Source: Malania oleifera
Lineage: Eukaryota > Streptophyta > Magnoliopsida > Santalales > Ximeniaceae
Reading direction: 5' to 3'
Length of the DNA: 64,000 bases
Assembly (NCBI RefSeq): GCF_029873635.1
Contig: NC_080417.1
Location: forward strand, 33,902,214 to 33,966,213
The notes beneath the pieces were generated by a model. It had not been told where the DNA came from and ran no database searches. It saw nothing but the letters and a program-made list of their open reading frames with translations. A program made the position numbers and the translations under genes. How positions within the stretch are numbered: position 1 is the stretch's first letter; the number at the start of each line of letters is the position of its first letter. This document shows, piece after piece, positions 48,578 through 59,863 of the stretch.

Positions 48578-50105
48578 TTCTCCCCTCCTTCCAAAAAATT
48601 TTCTCCTTGAAATTTGTTAGTTAATACTTATACCAACAGGATTTTCCTTAGTACGCAATTCTCAGGAATATCTTATCACAATATAGTAAAGATCGATTCC
48701 TTCGACTATACAATGCTTCATATGGCACCATCCTAATATTGGCTTGGTAGCTATTGTTATAGGTGCACTCTACTAATGGCAAGTATTGAATATAGTTTTC
48801 CCCGAAATCCAACACTTAAGCCCATAACATATTTTCTAGTATCTAGATTATTCTCCCTTTCTGTCCATTAGTCAGGGGGGTGAAATACTGGTAGTAACCC
48901 CTTTACAAAATCCATGACAATGTGCTCCAATCACGCTTCCGCTGCATCACTCTAATGCTTAACTTTCTCCTGCTGACATATTAAACATTGTTCTACGTAT
49001 CGGGCAATTTCTTTCTTTATATTATTCCACTAGAAAAATTCTCGCAAATCCTGATACATTTTGGTGCTTCCTAGATGCAAGTCTAGTACGAAACCTTAAG
49101 ACCTCATCATCCGAGATATTAAAATTTGTCCCCAATCCACCCTGCACTTTTCCTATAATCTTACTAGCTCTGTATCTTTCATTTGAGCAGTATTAATCCT
49201 TTCTAATAGTGCTTGGTTGAATGACAAAATTAGCAATGATTGCTTGGTGATTTCTTTCCCCAAATTCCACACCAAACCTTCTAAATCCATTCTAATATGA
49301 TATTGATATACTACTACTGATACTGATGCACTCCCTAACTTCCGACTTAATGCATTGGCTACCACATTAGTCTTTCCTAGATGGTAACTCATGACACAAT
49401 CATAATCCTTTATCAATTCCAGCCATCTCATCTGCCTCATATTTAACTCTTTTTGTGTGAAGAAATATTTCAAACTTTTATGATCTGTAAATATTTCACA
49501 TTTTTCACCATATAGATGATGCCTCCAGATTTTCAATGCGTATACCACAACAGCCAACTCTAAATCATGCATAGGTTAGTTCTTTTCATACACCTTAAGT
49601 TGCCGAGAAGCGTATGCCACGACTTTTCCCTATTGCATTGGAACACACCCCACCCCTTTCGAAGACGCGTCACTATAAATCACAAAACCATTATTTCCTG
49701 ATGGAAAGGTCAAAACTGGAGTAGTGATGAGTCATTGTTTTAGTTCTTGGAAACTCCACTCGCAATCATCGGTCCACTTGAACTTCACATTTTTCCTCGT
49801 TATTCGTGTTAGAGGACCCGGTAGTTTGAAAAATCCTTCCACAAACAGCCGGTAGTACCCTTCTAGACCCAAGAAACTTCGAATCTCTTAAACATTCCTC
49901 GGTCTCACCCAAACCACTACCGCTTCTATCCTACTCAGATCTATAGAAACACCATCCCTAGATATCACATGTCCAAGGAATGCAACCTTCTCCAGCCAAA
50001 ATTCACATTTCCTGAGTTTAGCATAAAGTTTCATCTCTCTTAGTACTTGAAATACCATCCTCATATGATTCCCATGCTCCTCAGGACTCTTCGAATAATC
50101 CAAAA
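48578..50105 (-). pseudogene. Ty3/gypsy pol: reverse transcriptase end, RNase H, integrase remnants
   Basis: Minus strand from 50105: end of reverse transcriptase (YAKLRKCEFWLEKVAFLGHV, 49888-50103), connection domain (VKFKWTDDCEWSFQELK), RNase H ([46 protein letters not shown]; 49330-49700), integrase zinc domain (STKMYQDLREFF then a stop, EQCLICQQEKVKH; 48960-49090) and part of the integrase core end (GQSERT-like, 48700-48860). The middle of the integrase core is deleted and several stops and frameshifts occur. It ends at the polypurine tract of the 3' LTR. The 5' half of the element is missing beyond 50105. Confidence 0.9.
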
Positions 50106-52516
50106 TGTAGACACCCCAATTTTAACCAGGCAACTCCTAAGAAGACCCGGTATAATGAAAATTGACCTTGAGTCCCTAATAAAGACCCCAAGTTCCAAAG
50201 TAAGCCCTTTGAGTCTGAAGTGTTAGTCCTGCTTCTAGAGTCCCGATGTATTTCAAAATAGTCCTTTATTTTCGAGTCTTAAAATCCCAAAAATTGAGTT
50301 TTTTGAAATAAGGGACTTCAACATGGTTAATTTCAAAATCAGTATTGAGTCCCGTATTTCCAAAATTAGGTCAGTAATTGGTCCCTGTTGGACTAGGATT
50401 TCTTAGCTATTAATTAATTTCAAAATTAATTTTCTTTCATTTTTCAAAATTTGTGTCCCATTTTGAAATTTTAGTTATGTCAAAAAGAGTCTTCCCATTT
50501 TAAGTTTGAGTCGGGCTAGCCTAGGAAAAATGTTGAGTCCTTTTTGCTTTCATTTTAAAATGAGTTTTCCTAACCTTAGTTGGTGTCCAAAAATTAATCT
50601 TCAATTAGACTAGGTCATGTCCTTTTTAGTTTTAATTTTTCTAACTTTAGTTTGAATTTCAAAATTAAGTCTCGTTTTCATTAAAAGTCAAATTTTAAAT
50701 TCTTAAATTGTGAAATTGGGGCTAAGTTTTCAAAATTGAGTAGGTCCTCTCAAAAACCAGAAATTCTGGTTGGTCTTAAGGTCATACTTTATTAACCCGG
50801 TGTTCTCAGACAAGGGTGATTAACTTTGAAAAATTGGATTTTAATTAGTGTTAAAATAAATGATATCACATTTTCATTGAAAAAGGGGGAACGCGTGCAA
50901 CGCTGGATGCATGCGTGAGGTTCCAATATATAATACATGCAGGAAGTTACAAAAATACAAAATGCCAAGTACGAGGAATGTTACAAGAAGAGGTTGTAGT
51001 ACAAGGGGTGTAGGGGTACATACAAAAAATACAAAAAGGGAAATGAAGAAGTAAAATGGAGTGCTACAAACAAATGTTGCACTGAAGGCAACTCGGGGGT
51101 ACATGTAAAAAGGGCTAGTAGACAAGCCCTCCAATCCCTACCAGCCATCTTGAAGCATCCCTAAAAGCCCTCCAGTCCCATACTGCCAGTTGGCATGTCC
51201 GAGAGCTCCCACAAGCTTACCTATGCACAAAAGAGAGGAATAGAGAAAGTTAGTTAGCTGAAAATCAAATATAAAATAAAATGCATTCACATGTGTGCAT
51301 AAGGGGAATTGAAATTCGTTGGAAAAATATTCCCTGCTAGTGTAGGGAATAAAGGAGTTTTGTTAGCAAATTTGGTGCCAATTAGGACCCCTAGACTCCC
51401 TATAAATAGGGAGTCTGACACTGTAGTTGGACACACAGAAAAAAGCACAGACACGCCCTGCTAGAATTGAGAGAGAAAAAAGCATAGAGAAATTCGATAG
51501 AAATTGAGAGGGGGAAGGAAGCTCTGCAGAGAATTAGAAAGAAAAACTTTGTACTACTCGGTGCAAAGAATAGAGAGAAGCTTTGCAGTACTTAGTGCAG
51601 GGGAGTAGGAAATCAGACACTCAGAGCCTTGTCAATAGAACACTCAGATAGCCACTTAGAAAGAGGATAAGAAGACATGAGGAGTGAGAGGTTTCAGGTA
51701 AAATCCTTTCTCTCCCCTAATTCAAAAAAAAAAAAAATGTGAAGTGTTCTATATGTAATTTATGAGTGCAGGTACCCCTTCTTGGAGTTCAGATTCTAAT
51801 ATGAACCTGAACTCAGACTTTCTAGAGCTCAAATCCGAGCCCGGACCCAAAATCAAACCCCTATATCCAGAGTACCAAACCCAGACCCATTTAACCTGTA
51901 CCCGAACTTAGGTTCAGATCCTCTTGACCTAGAAACCCCTAATCTCCCAGACCCAAGCAGGAGTTCGGGTTAAAACCATTGGTACCCACCAGAATAGAGC
52001 CCATTATTTAAGAAAACCAGCCCCACTCAGTTTGTAAAAGACTTAACCCATTTCCTTGAACCAAAACCCATTTAACGGCCCCAAAGCCCATCTAACTGAG
52101 GCTCTCTTTTCCAAAACTTAACCCCAGGCCCTGTTTTAAAATTTTAAAACCAGACCCATTTGAAATTTAAACCCCCAACCCACTCTAGTTCAAAAATAAC
52201 CCTAGCTTTTTAAAAAAAAAAAAAAAAAATTGGCCCAGACCCATTTGAAAATTTTAATCCCTGAGGTCCATTCAAAAATATTACCCCGGGCCCTTTTGAA
52301 ATAGATGAAGCCCATGTTTTTTTTTTTAAATTTAACCTAATCCCATTTGAAAATAACTGCAGCCCGTTGTTCAAAAATTTTAACCAGCCCATAACTGAAG
52401 CCCATTGTTTTTCTAACTTAACTCCCACCCTATTTAAACACACCAGATCCAAGCCCATAAAAGCCTACACATGTCTAACCCGGACACACTAAACTCACCC
52501 AAGTTCATATGAATCG

Positions 52517-52554
<38 letters not shown>

Positions 52555-53286
52555 AGTTGGCTCACATGAGTCAACCACCACTCACCCACCGATTCGAAGA
52601 TGAGGTGACTCGTCTTCACCCTTGACACTCGAAACCCTAATTTTTCAGGCTAGAAATCCTAAAGTTACACAACTAGTATTCAGGTTGTCACAAGAATCAT
52701 ATCATAGAGAACATCACAGTCAAGATCATACATGCACATTAAAATTCAAAGAAAATTTTAAAGGCAAAATAAAAAACTTATCTCTCCAAAAATTGAGGAA
52801 ATTTTCCCTCTGATCTGAACTAGAATTCTCATCTAGGAGACCCCTAGGATATTCACCATTCACAGTGGTGACAAAAATTCGAGTCTTTAGTCGCGGCTTT
52901 GGAAGAAGTGAAATCAAAGATAGATAGGGACAAAAAGTAGAGTGAGCTTTAGGGAGAGCTGGAGAACTGGTAGAGGTTTAGTGTTCATACTTGAGAGTTG
53001 TAGAAGTTTTGAAAATTGAGATTTAGAAAGATAATATAGAGTAGGCTCGAGAAGGATTAAAGAAAAATTTAAGGCCTTTTGGAGGTTTTGGTTCGCAGAA
53101 GAATGGCAAAACAAAAAAGGGAAATTTGTAGAGAGCGGGGAGAATGTTTGTAGGAGAGGGAAGAGAGTATAGAACTGAAACAAGGATAAGGAGAAGGTGA
53201 AGGTTAGTTGGGTCAAGATTAGGGTTTTGGTCAAGGGTTCACTCGAAGGAGGGACAGAGACGAACAGGTGGGGAAGAGCAAGAAAG

Positions 53287-53380
<94 letters not shown>

Positions 53381-53932
53381 TTTGGGAGGAGAATGGAAAA
53401 ATGAGACAGAAAGAAAAAAAAAATGAGTTTAAGTATGTTTGCCCCTGAAGTCATGAGATGCTGCCACGTGGAACCCCCATAGCCCTAGGATCAACTTATT
53501 CCCGACCATATCTTGACCGTTTATCTGGCGTTAGTGTTGAACGCCTTGGATGAGGACACGTGGGTAATCCACGTGCTTTCCCATCATAACCGTTGGATCG
53601 CCGAAGTGAATCAATGATCATCATTTACCAGTGTAAGGGTTAATAATTGTGGCTCGCTTTCCCGTTTCTTGTTGTTAATTTTGTGCATGTTAGGTTTATA
53701 GTTTAGTTCTTGCATCGTTTTAATTTCGTCAAAAAAATCTCAAAAATCCAAGAAACCGAATCTGAACCATGTTCAGTACACCTTTCTTTTCTTATCTTCT
53801 TTCATACTTACACAAAATTTGGAATTAAAATGCATTCCCTGAGGAGACGATCTGATCCTTGGGTTAATTATTATACAACTAAACTCCTATACTTGGGATA
53901 GCTTTAGAGCTACTCATTTTTAGAGTGAGTCA
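50106..53932. mobile_element. Long LTR-like non-coding region next to the Athila-like element
   Basis: Begins TGTAGACACCCC at 50106, exactly at the break in the gypsy pol, and ends GTGAGTCA at 53931-53932, just before the tRNA-Asp-type primer site. The terminal ~180 bp match 14935-15120. CCTATAAATAGGGAG at 51400-51414 is a plus-strand TATA box with a GA-rich leader (51420-51700). On the other strand CACGTG-type motifs (53465, 53556) and a CT-rich tract (53280-53372) mirror the 35200-35850 segment. I cannot decide whether it is one 3.8-kb LTR or two overlapping insertions. A CCCA/ACCC-rich stretch (51780-52440) and a (CA)n tract (52520-52552) are included. Confidence 0.5.
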
Positions 53933-53938
53933 AGTTTT

Positions 53939-53957
53939 TTGCGCCATTGCCGAGGAA
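53939..53957 (+). other. tRNA-Asp-type primer-binding site (degraded)
   Basis: TTGCGCCATTGCCGAGGAA differs slightly from the TGGCGCCGTTGCCGGGGA primer site of Athila/Tat gypsy elements and sits 6 bp after the LTR terminus. Confidence 0.85.
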
Positions 53958-54189
53958 TGCTAGATTTAGTTTCAAATTAGTGTTTTTTCCCTTTTATTTT
54001 GCTTTTCTTCATGAAAAAAAAAAAAGGTTTTGAAAATATAAATATATGGTTGCACCTGCACCACGCACGCTCATAGATTTTTTTGTAAGCCACGCAAATC
54101 ACTACACCATCTTAAATTGCTTTACCTAATGAAGCACTTAATTTCCCAATTAAGCATGGGAGCATGTCAATGATACCTTAGTTCCACGA

Positions 54190-55333
54190 AACTGAGTTCG
54201 AGTGTCATTATCAGCACCTGGCGGATTTTGAGTTGACTTGCAATATTGTTATTACTAGAGTTGGAATTGATGAATTTACTAAACTTCATTTATTTCCTAC
54301 CTCTTTGAAGGATAAGGTGGAGATGTGGTTTAATTCTTCAAGGCCTCACTCTATCTCTAATTGGGCCAATATGGAATGTGAATTTCTATATAAGTTTTGT
54401 CCCTCACAAAGAATTCAACTTTTGCAGAAACAGATCATTTAGTTTATGCAGAAGGGTGATGAGACTTTTCAAGCTTGTTAGGAGAGGTTCAAGGATCTGA
54501 TAAATATCTGTACACATCACGAGTTTGAATCTTGAAGGTTAGCCAGTTATTTCTATACAGGTCTTACTTTTCAATGCAAACAGTTTGTACAGAATATGTG
54601 TCATTCCTTGACTACTTAGCTGAAAATTTCAAACAATGGAATACATGATACAATCAGACACCAATGGCAGTACAACCTCTCAGCGCAATCAGTGGTGGAG
54701 GTAAATATGAGGTCAAAGAGGAGATTGATCTCCAGGCTCTTGTTGCTGCACTGGAAAGGAGGGTAGAAGAATTAGAAAAGGAGAGTAGTTATGATCAGAT
54801 ACAGTCAGCAAACTGGGTTAATAAAGCTCCAAAACATCCATTCTCAAACACTTACAATCCGGAATAGAGGAATCACCTGAATTTCTCATGGAGGAATGAT
54901 CAATCTGATCCATCTTTTTCATAGTTTTAGTAGCCTCCTCAGTCTTATACACCACCTTTGCAGCCAACTTATGATCTCGTTGCTCCTTCGCATCAATGTC
55001 AGCCACAGCAGATCTATCAGAGCCACACACTTCCAGGATTTCAATCTAATGAAGCTCATGTTCCACCGATGACGTCTTTTGAAGATAGCATGGCACAGAT
55101 GGCTAATACACTTTAGGAATTTATGCAGATTAACACTTAAACCATGAATGAATTATGAGACACCATTAATGAGTTGAGTACGCAATTGAGTACCCTAGAA
55201 CATGGGGAATTTCCAGCACAACCTCAGTTTGATCCTCAAGTATACCGGCAACAACATTAGGAACATGATGTCTCAAGGGATTCTCTTGAGACATAGAAGG
55301 TTGTTAGTACTCTGAGAAGTGAAGAAGAAGTTT
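54190..55333 (+). pseudogene. Athila/Tat-like Ty3/gypsy gag, first part
   Basis: Motifs in order: LHLFPTSLKDKVEMWFNS and RPHSISNWANMECEFLYKF (54280-54405), KGDETFQAC and ERFKDLINICTHH (about 54450-54520), YFYTGLTFQCKQFV (about 54550), a coiled-coil-like LQALVAALERRVEELEKE (54733-54785), Pro/Gln-rich C-terminal region and LSTLEHGEFPAQPQ, ending at STLRSEEEV. These match Athila gag. Stops occur at several TAG/TGA codons. The frame is interrupted at 55333 by a solo Sirevirus LTR and resumes at 57345. Confidence 0.87.
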
Positions 55334-57339
55334 TGTTAGCTTTGGTGTATTCCCAAGAGGGGGGTGAATTGGGTATTTAAAAAATTATCGCCTAGGCTAA
55401 ACTAGATCAACAATATAACTCAACTTAGGGTCTGTCTATGCAAAAATAAACCCAATCATTCACAATAAAACATACACACGCAGTAAATAAATTGCAGAAA
55501 TGTAAAGAACAAGCACGATATGTTATCGAGGTTCGACCAACTATGTCTATGTCCTTGCCTCTAGCTTGCAAGCCCGAGGATTCCACTAATGCTCACTTAA
55601 CGGGTGAAGCGGCACCTAATACAACCAGGTCAATTAGCACAAGGATGATCTCAACCTTTACAAATTCTCTTTACGGGGCGGAGAAGGCCCTAGGTCAAAT
55701 TCACAGGACTTACCCTAACCTGATCCTTCTGGGCTAGATCAAGCCCCCTCAGGCCACGTCTGGAAATACAACAGTATTTTTCACAAAATAACTGGTACAA
55801 TGATTATGCTTCTCAAGTAAAGCAGATATGTACCCAATACGTACAATATAATCAATCAACCACACATCAACAATATAGGGAATGTAAGGTCAATGATGTG
55901 ATTTTGTGCAAGCAACACTCAACAAAGTATTATCACTAATATGCTCAAGAGTGTTCAAAATAAGCTAAATCTTTGAAACACGTTAATATCAAATCTCAAT
56001 GTTCAATCAGAGTTTCAAAGATGCTTAATCAAATATTCAAACTAACTCAAAAGATTTTCTTCAATGAAATAAGCACACGAGTAGTTTGAAAAATATTTTA
56101 GCTTGTAGAAAATATTTTGCACAACAAAATCAAATCTATGGGACACTTGCAACAACAATGCAAATATCCTAAGCTTGCTAATTTATTCCAATACAAGATT
56201 TATAATATTGAAATCTGTGGGATAAACTTAACTAAACTCCCAAAAATAAATCAACCAATCAACCAAACAAATGGGAGTATTAGCAGTATCTAATTAACTC
56301 ACGAACAATCAATAACCTCTCACAATTTCAAGATCTAGTAAGGGAATAAATATTTAAGAGTATTTTGGGTAAAATGAGATTTTGAGATAGAGAGGATTTT
56401 TGCTAATTATTTTGGTTAATCTTATTTTAATTTTGCAAATGTTCCCCATATATATAGAGAATGGCAAAATTATAACCATTGGGAGACACATAGGGCAGTC
56501 TTAAATTTTTTAAAAAAGTTTAACAAAATTAACCATGTTTATTCAATTTAACCTCAATAAAAATTTAATTAACCCAAGAAGGTTTGAGTGCCCAAATAGA
56601 CTCAATCAAAACAACATTTTTAAAGAGTTTGGTCACCCAAGTCTAAGTTCGGTTTCCTGAACAAAAGTTAGAAACATTTACTGTGCGGTTCAGGTGCCCG
56701 AAATTAAGTTCGGTCGCCCGAGGACTTTTTGAACGTGAAGGTTCGGGTGCTCGAGTTGGTGAAAAGCACCCTAATAGAGGTTAGGTCGCCTTAAGGTGAT
56801 ACATTCATTCTTGGTTCGGTAGCCCGAACCCAAGTCAAACTACTGACTTTTCAACAATTTGGGCACCCGAGGAGTTTTGAACTCCTAAGGTTCGGTCGCC
56901 CGACCTCCCATATATTTGCCTATTAAGTCCAATTTTTAATTCAATTATTTTTCTTGATAATATATGTGATATGGGGACTATTTTGTGCATTTGTGTAGGG
57001 ACCTAGGGTCTTTTCAAGTACGCCCAAAAACCTGGCGTCATTCAACCATGCCCTAAGGTCATTCGGTCCCTATGGTCAGTCTATGGCATTTTCGAGCTTA
57101 CAGATCCTATATGCATAATATGCAGATAATTATTACAAACCATATCACTAGTTACTATTGTAGACTCATATTACATAAATTGAATTTACAATATGAAATA
57201 GAATCTTCAGAGTTTTCATGTTTTACTTTCATATGTCATTACTTAATCTGCTAAAATGAACCTACACATGCACTTGAAAGCCATCAAATACCTGAGCATT
57301 TGTCATTATCAAAATCGGGTGTGACCTATAAGGTCAACA
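55334..57339 (-). mobile_element. Solo Sirevirus LTR, 2,006 bp
   Basis: Plus-strand edges TGTTAGCTTTGGTG and AAGGTCAACA; flanking target duplication AGTTT at 55329-55333 and 57340-57344 is perfect. On the minus strand it starts TGTTGACCTTATAGG, followed by ATTTTGATAATGACAAA as in other Sirevirus LTRs. The CACTTAACGGGTG block near 55595 and GGTTCGACC...GTCTATGTCC near 55524-55552 match the reverse of 19650-19760. Many TTCGGTCGCCCGA-type near-palindromes fill U3 (56640-56910). There is no internal sequence. Confidence 0.93.
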
Positions 57340-57344
57340 AGTTT

Positions 57345-57997
57345 CTCGACCTGAGATACCTATCGACATACAAACAGTTGCTTTGACACCTGAAGTTGCA
57401 ACTGAGACAGATGAAGCTAAAGAAGAGTCGGAGCAAGCGAGCCCAGAATTAAAGGAGCTATCATCCTAGCTAGATACTCAAGTGCAATCTGCAATCGTGG
57501 AGCCATCATCCCAACTAGATACTCAAGTGCAAGTGACAACCATGGAACCGTCATTACCTACTGTAGTGAATGTCAAGGATTGCAATGCCAAAGCAAATCT
57601 TTGCAACGGTAAGGTAATTGGTGCACCAGATAAAGAAGTTGAGCAAAATGGTGAGAATTCAACTTTCAAGGAACCAGGTAAAAATTTTAATGTTGATGCT
57701 TTTGAAGAACTAAAGGTAACTGTTTCGACAACTTTTTCTCAAAAACCAGTTCTTAAAGAAGTAAATTTCCTAGAAAACATACTAAATAAAGATCCTTTCT
57801 TATTAAAAAAAGCAAGTCAATCTACACATGTATTATCTGGTATATTGAAGAGCATTAATTCATTTGAGGCTAATTTTCATGTATGTAATAAAACTGATTC
57901 ATTGTGGTGGCTCAAATTTAGAGACCCGCCAGATCAATTTATAAAATTGCACCCACCAGATGAAATTCCTCCAGAGCCTCTACTAGACAGACTGTAA
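57345..57997 (+). pseudogene. Athila-like gag, continuation after the solo LTR
   Basis: The gag frame left at 55333 continues in phase after the target duplication, with an acidic stretch (TDEAKEESEQASPELKEL). A TAG near 57467 breaks it, then an open frame of about 170 codons runs to 57997. It contains a tandem SQLDTQVQ duplication and a C-terminal WWLKFRDPPDQF. No enzyme domain is recognised in this last part. The open frame begins at a GTG, not an ATG. Confidence 0.6.
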
Positions 57998-58456
57998 TGT
58001 TTTTCTTTCCTTTCTTTTCATTTTGTTTTATCATACTTTATTAGTTTTATAATCTTTTAAAAACTTGGTCCTAGTTGGGTTTAAAACCTTTGTTATGCAC
58101 CTCTCAAATTTCCTGAACACCTTTCGGTATTTGGAGCATAACTTTTGCTAAAAAAAAACTTCAAAAAGGGTGATCTTGGTATCAATGAAAAGCTAAGAAA
58201 AAATACCACCAACTTTCATGTAGATGACTTTTTCTGATTAGGGTAATTCTTTGATGATTTGGGGCAAATAGTCAACGGTTTCAGGCAGAATGTAGCCCAG
58301 ATGAAACAGTTGACAAATTCGGTAAATTAGTTGATAAATTGGGTCAAATAGTCGATGATTTGCATCAAGATTCAGTCTCGAATGGCTATAAAGGAATAGT
58401 TTTCAAATAAAACAAGTATTTTACATACCCAACGACTATAAAACGGCTAGTACTCA
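57998..58456 (+). mobile_element. Copia LTR fragment
   Basis: From about 58045 the sequence follows 43870-44295 of the copia LTR: TCTTTTAAAAACTTGGTCCT, CTTTCGGTATTTGG, AATAGTCAACGGTTTC and AATGGCTATAAA are shared. It ends at 58456 where another gypsy LTR edge begins. Confidence 0.82.
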
Positions 58457-58625
58457 TGTAACGCCCCGACCTGCCACGTGGAACCCGGGGTGCTACTTTA
58501 GTGATGTCTATGTACCTAATACCATATTCATCATATAAAAGCAGTGGAAATAAATGATATATTCTCCAAAACATTACTAGAGTTTTAAATTGCTAACATA
58601 CATAGAAGTCTCTTAATATCCATAT
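58457..58625 (-). mobile_element. Gypsy LTR edge fragment
   Basis: TGTAACGCCCCGACC at 58457 is a gypsy-type terminus (minus-strand LTR end). About 160 bp later the sequence merges into the gag zinc-knuckle region, so most of pol and the 3' LTR are gone. Confidence 0.6.
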
Positions 58626-59529
58626 TGCATTCCAACCCTATAGCAGTTACCCCCAAATGACCGGCACTCACCCTCATGCCATCTGTGGCATCTGGAACAA
58701 TGACCGCTAGTCTGGCTCCCCTAAGAACTCTGGTGCTCAGTATTTTGACAGTAAATCGAGCCTTTGTTCCTCTTCTTCCGCGATCCCTGACGAGATCCTG
58801 ACTGAGAACCAGAAGGTACTATCCTCTTCCTCGATTCCTGATCCACCTCATCCTCTCAGATACCGGTCTCAATCACCATAACTTTATCCACCAAAACCGA
58901 GAACACTTATATTTGAAGCATTCCCACTAGTCTATGAATATCCTTCCTCAAACCCTTCTTAAATCTATGAGTCTTCTCATACTCACTCGAGATCAAACAA
59001 GGCACAAAGCGGGATAGCTCTATGTATCGAGTCGCATATCCCTATACTATCATACTCCCCTGAGTCAGAGCAGAAAACTCATCCGCCTTCGCATCACGTA
59101 CAAAAGCTGGGAAGTATTTTTCAATGAACACCTCCTTAAAATGGCTCCATGACATCTCCTCGGGACCGCCCCTTTGCTTCTCCAGCCGATTCATTGCAGT
59201 CCACCATCAACCCGCCTCCCCAGATAGCTAGAAGGTGGCATAAAGGACTTGCTGCCTATCCGTGCAGTGCAGGACCTCCAAGATCCTCTCAGTCTTTTCC
59301 ACCCAGTCCTCTGCTATCATTGGGTCATGTCCCCCAAAGAACGTTGGAGTTGCATGTGTGTGAACCTCTCAATGGTCCACCCTGCAGCAATACGAGAGTG
59401 TTCGCGTCTCCTCACACTCCGCCGAATCTCCCGCAAAACCTGCCTTGTTAAATCTCCAGCCACAGAAGGAGACTCATCACTCGGAGTCTCCTCAGAGCCA
59501 CTTCCTGGGTCATTATCCTTGGGCTCCAT
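58626..59529 (-). pseudogene. Ty3/gypsy (Tekay-like) gag
   Basis: Minus-strand ATG at 59529 opens MEPKDNDPGSGSEETPSDES, an acidic start like the gag at 15547. After a frameshift near 59345 the capsid follows: DPMIAEDWVEKTERI, EVLHCTDRQQVLYATF, MSWSHFKEVFIEKYFP, GYATRYIELSRFVPCLI. The zinc knuckle CSRCHRWHEGEC lies near 58670-58710 with a degenerate partner. Stops at several TAG codons. Direction and position fit the LTR at 59864-61649. Confidence 0.9.
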
Positions 59530-59847
59530 TCTAAAACACAATAAGAATCTATCAATATCCCTACAACATGTACAGACGTACAGGTAACACAATTATCTAT
59601 CCCTAATCATGTTAACTACTCCCTGCCAGGTCCAGGTCTGTCCTATCACATTGACACGAAAGTCATCAATGGTTTGTCATGCTTTTACTAAAATCGTCAT
59701 TCTAGGAAAAACATGGAATATCGTCGACAAGTCCCAGTCTAGCAACAAAACAATCCTCAACCAACTCTACCCACATCCAACATCATATACTCTGGTATGT
59801 ACTCACAGCTAAGCCTAACCAAGTCTACAAGACCTAACAACGTAGTT

Positions 59848-59863
59848 AGCTCTGATACCAAGC
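59848..59863 (-). other. tRNA-Met primer-binding site of the gypsy element
   Basis: Minus strand GCTTGGTATCAGAGCTA, abutting the LTR terminus GGGGCATGATA (CA mutated to TA). Confidence 0.85.

Noticed and set aside
59149..59592. Plus-strand open frames of 100 and 112 codons as a novel gene
   Set aside because: They are antisense to the gypsy gag, which has clear capsid motifs on the minus strand.
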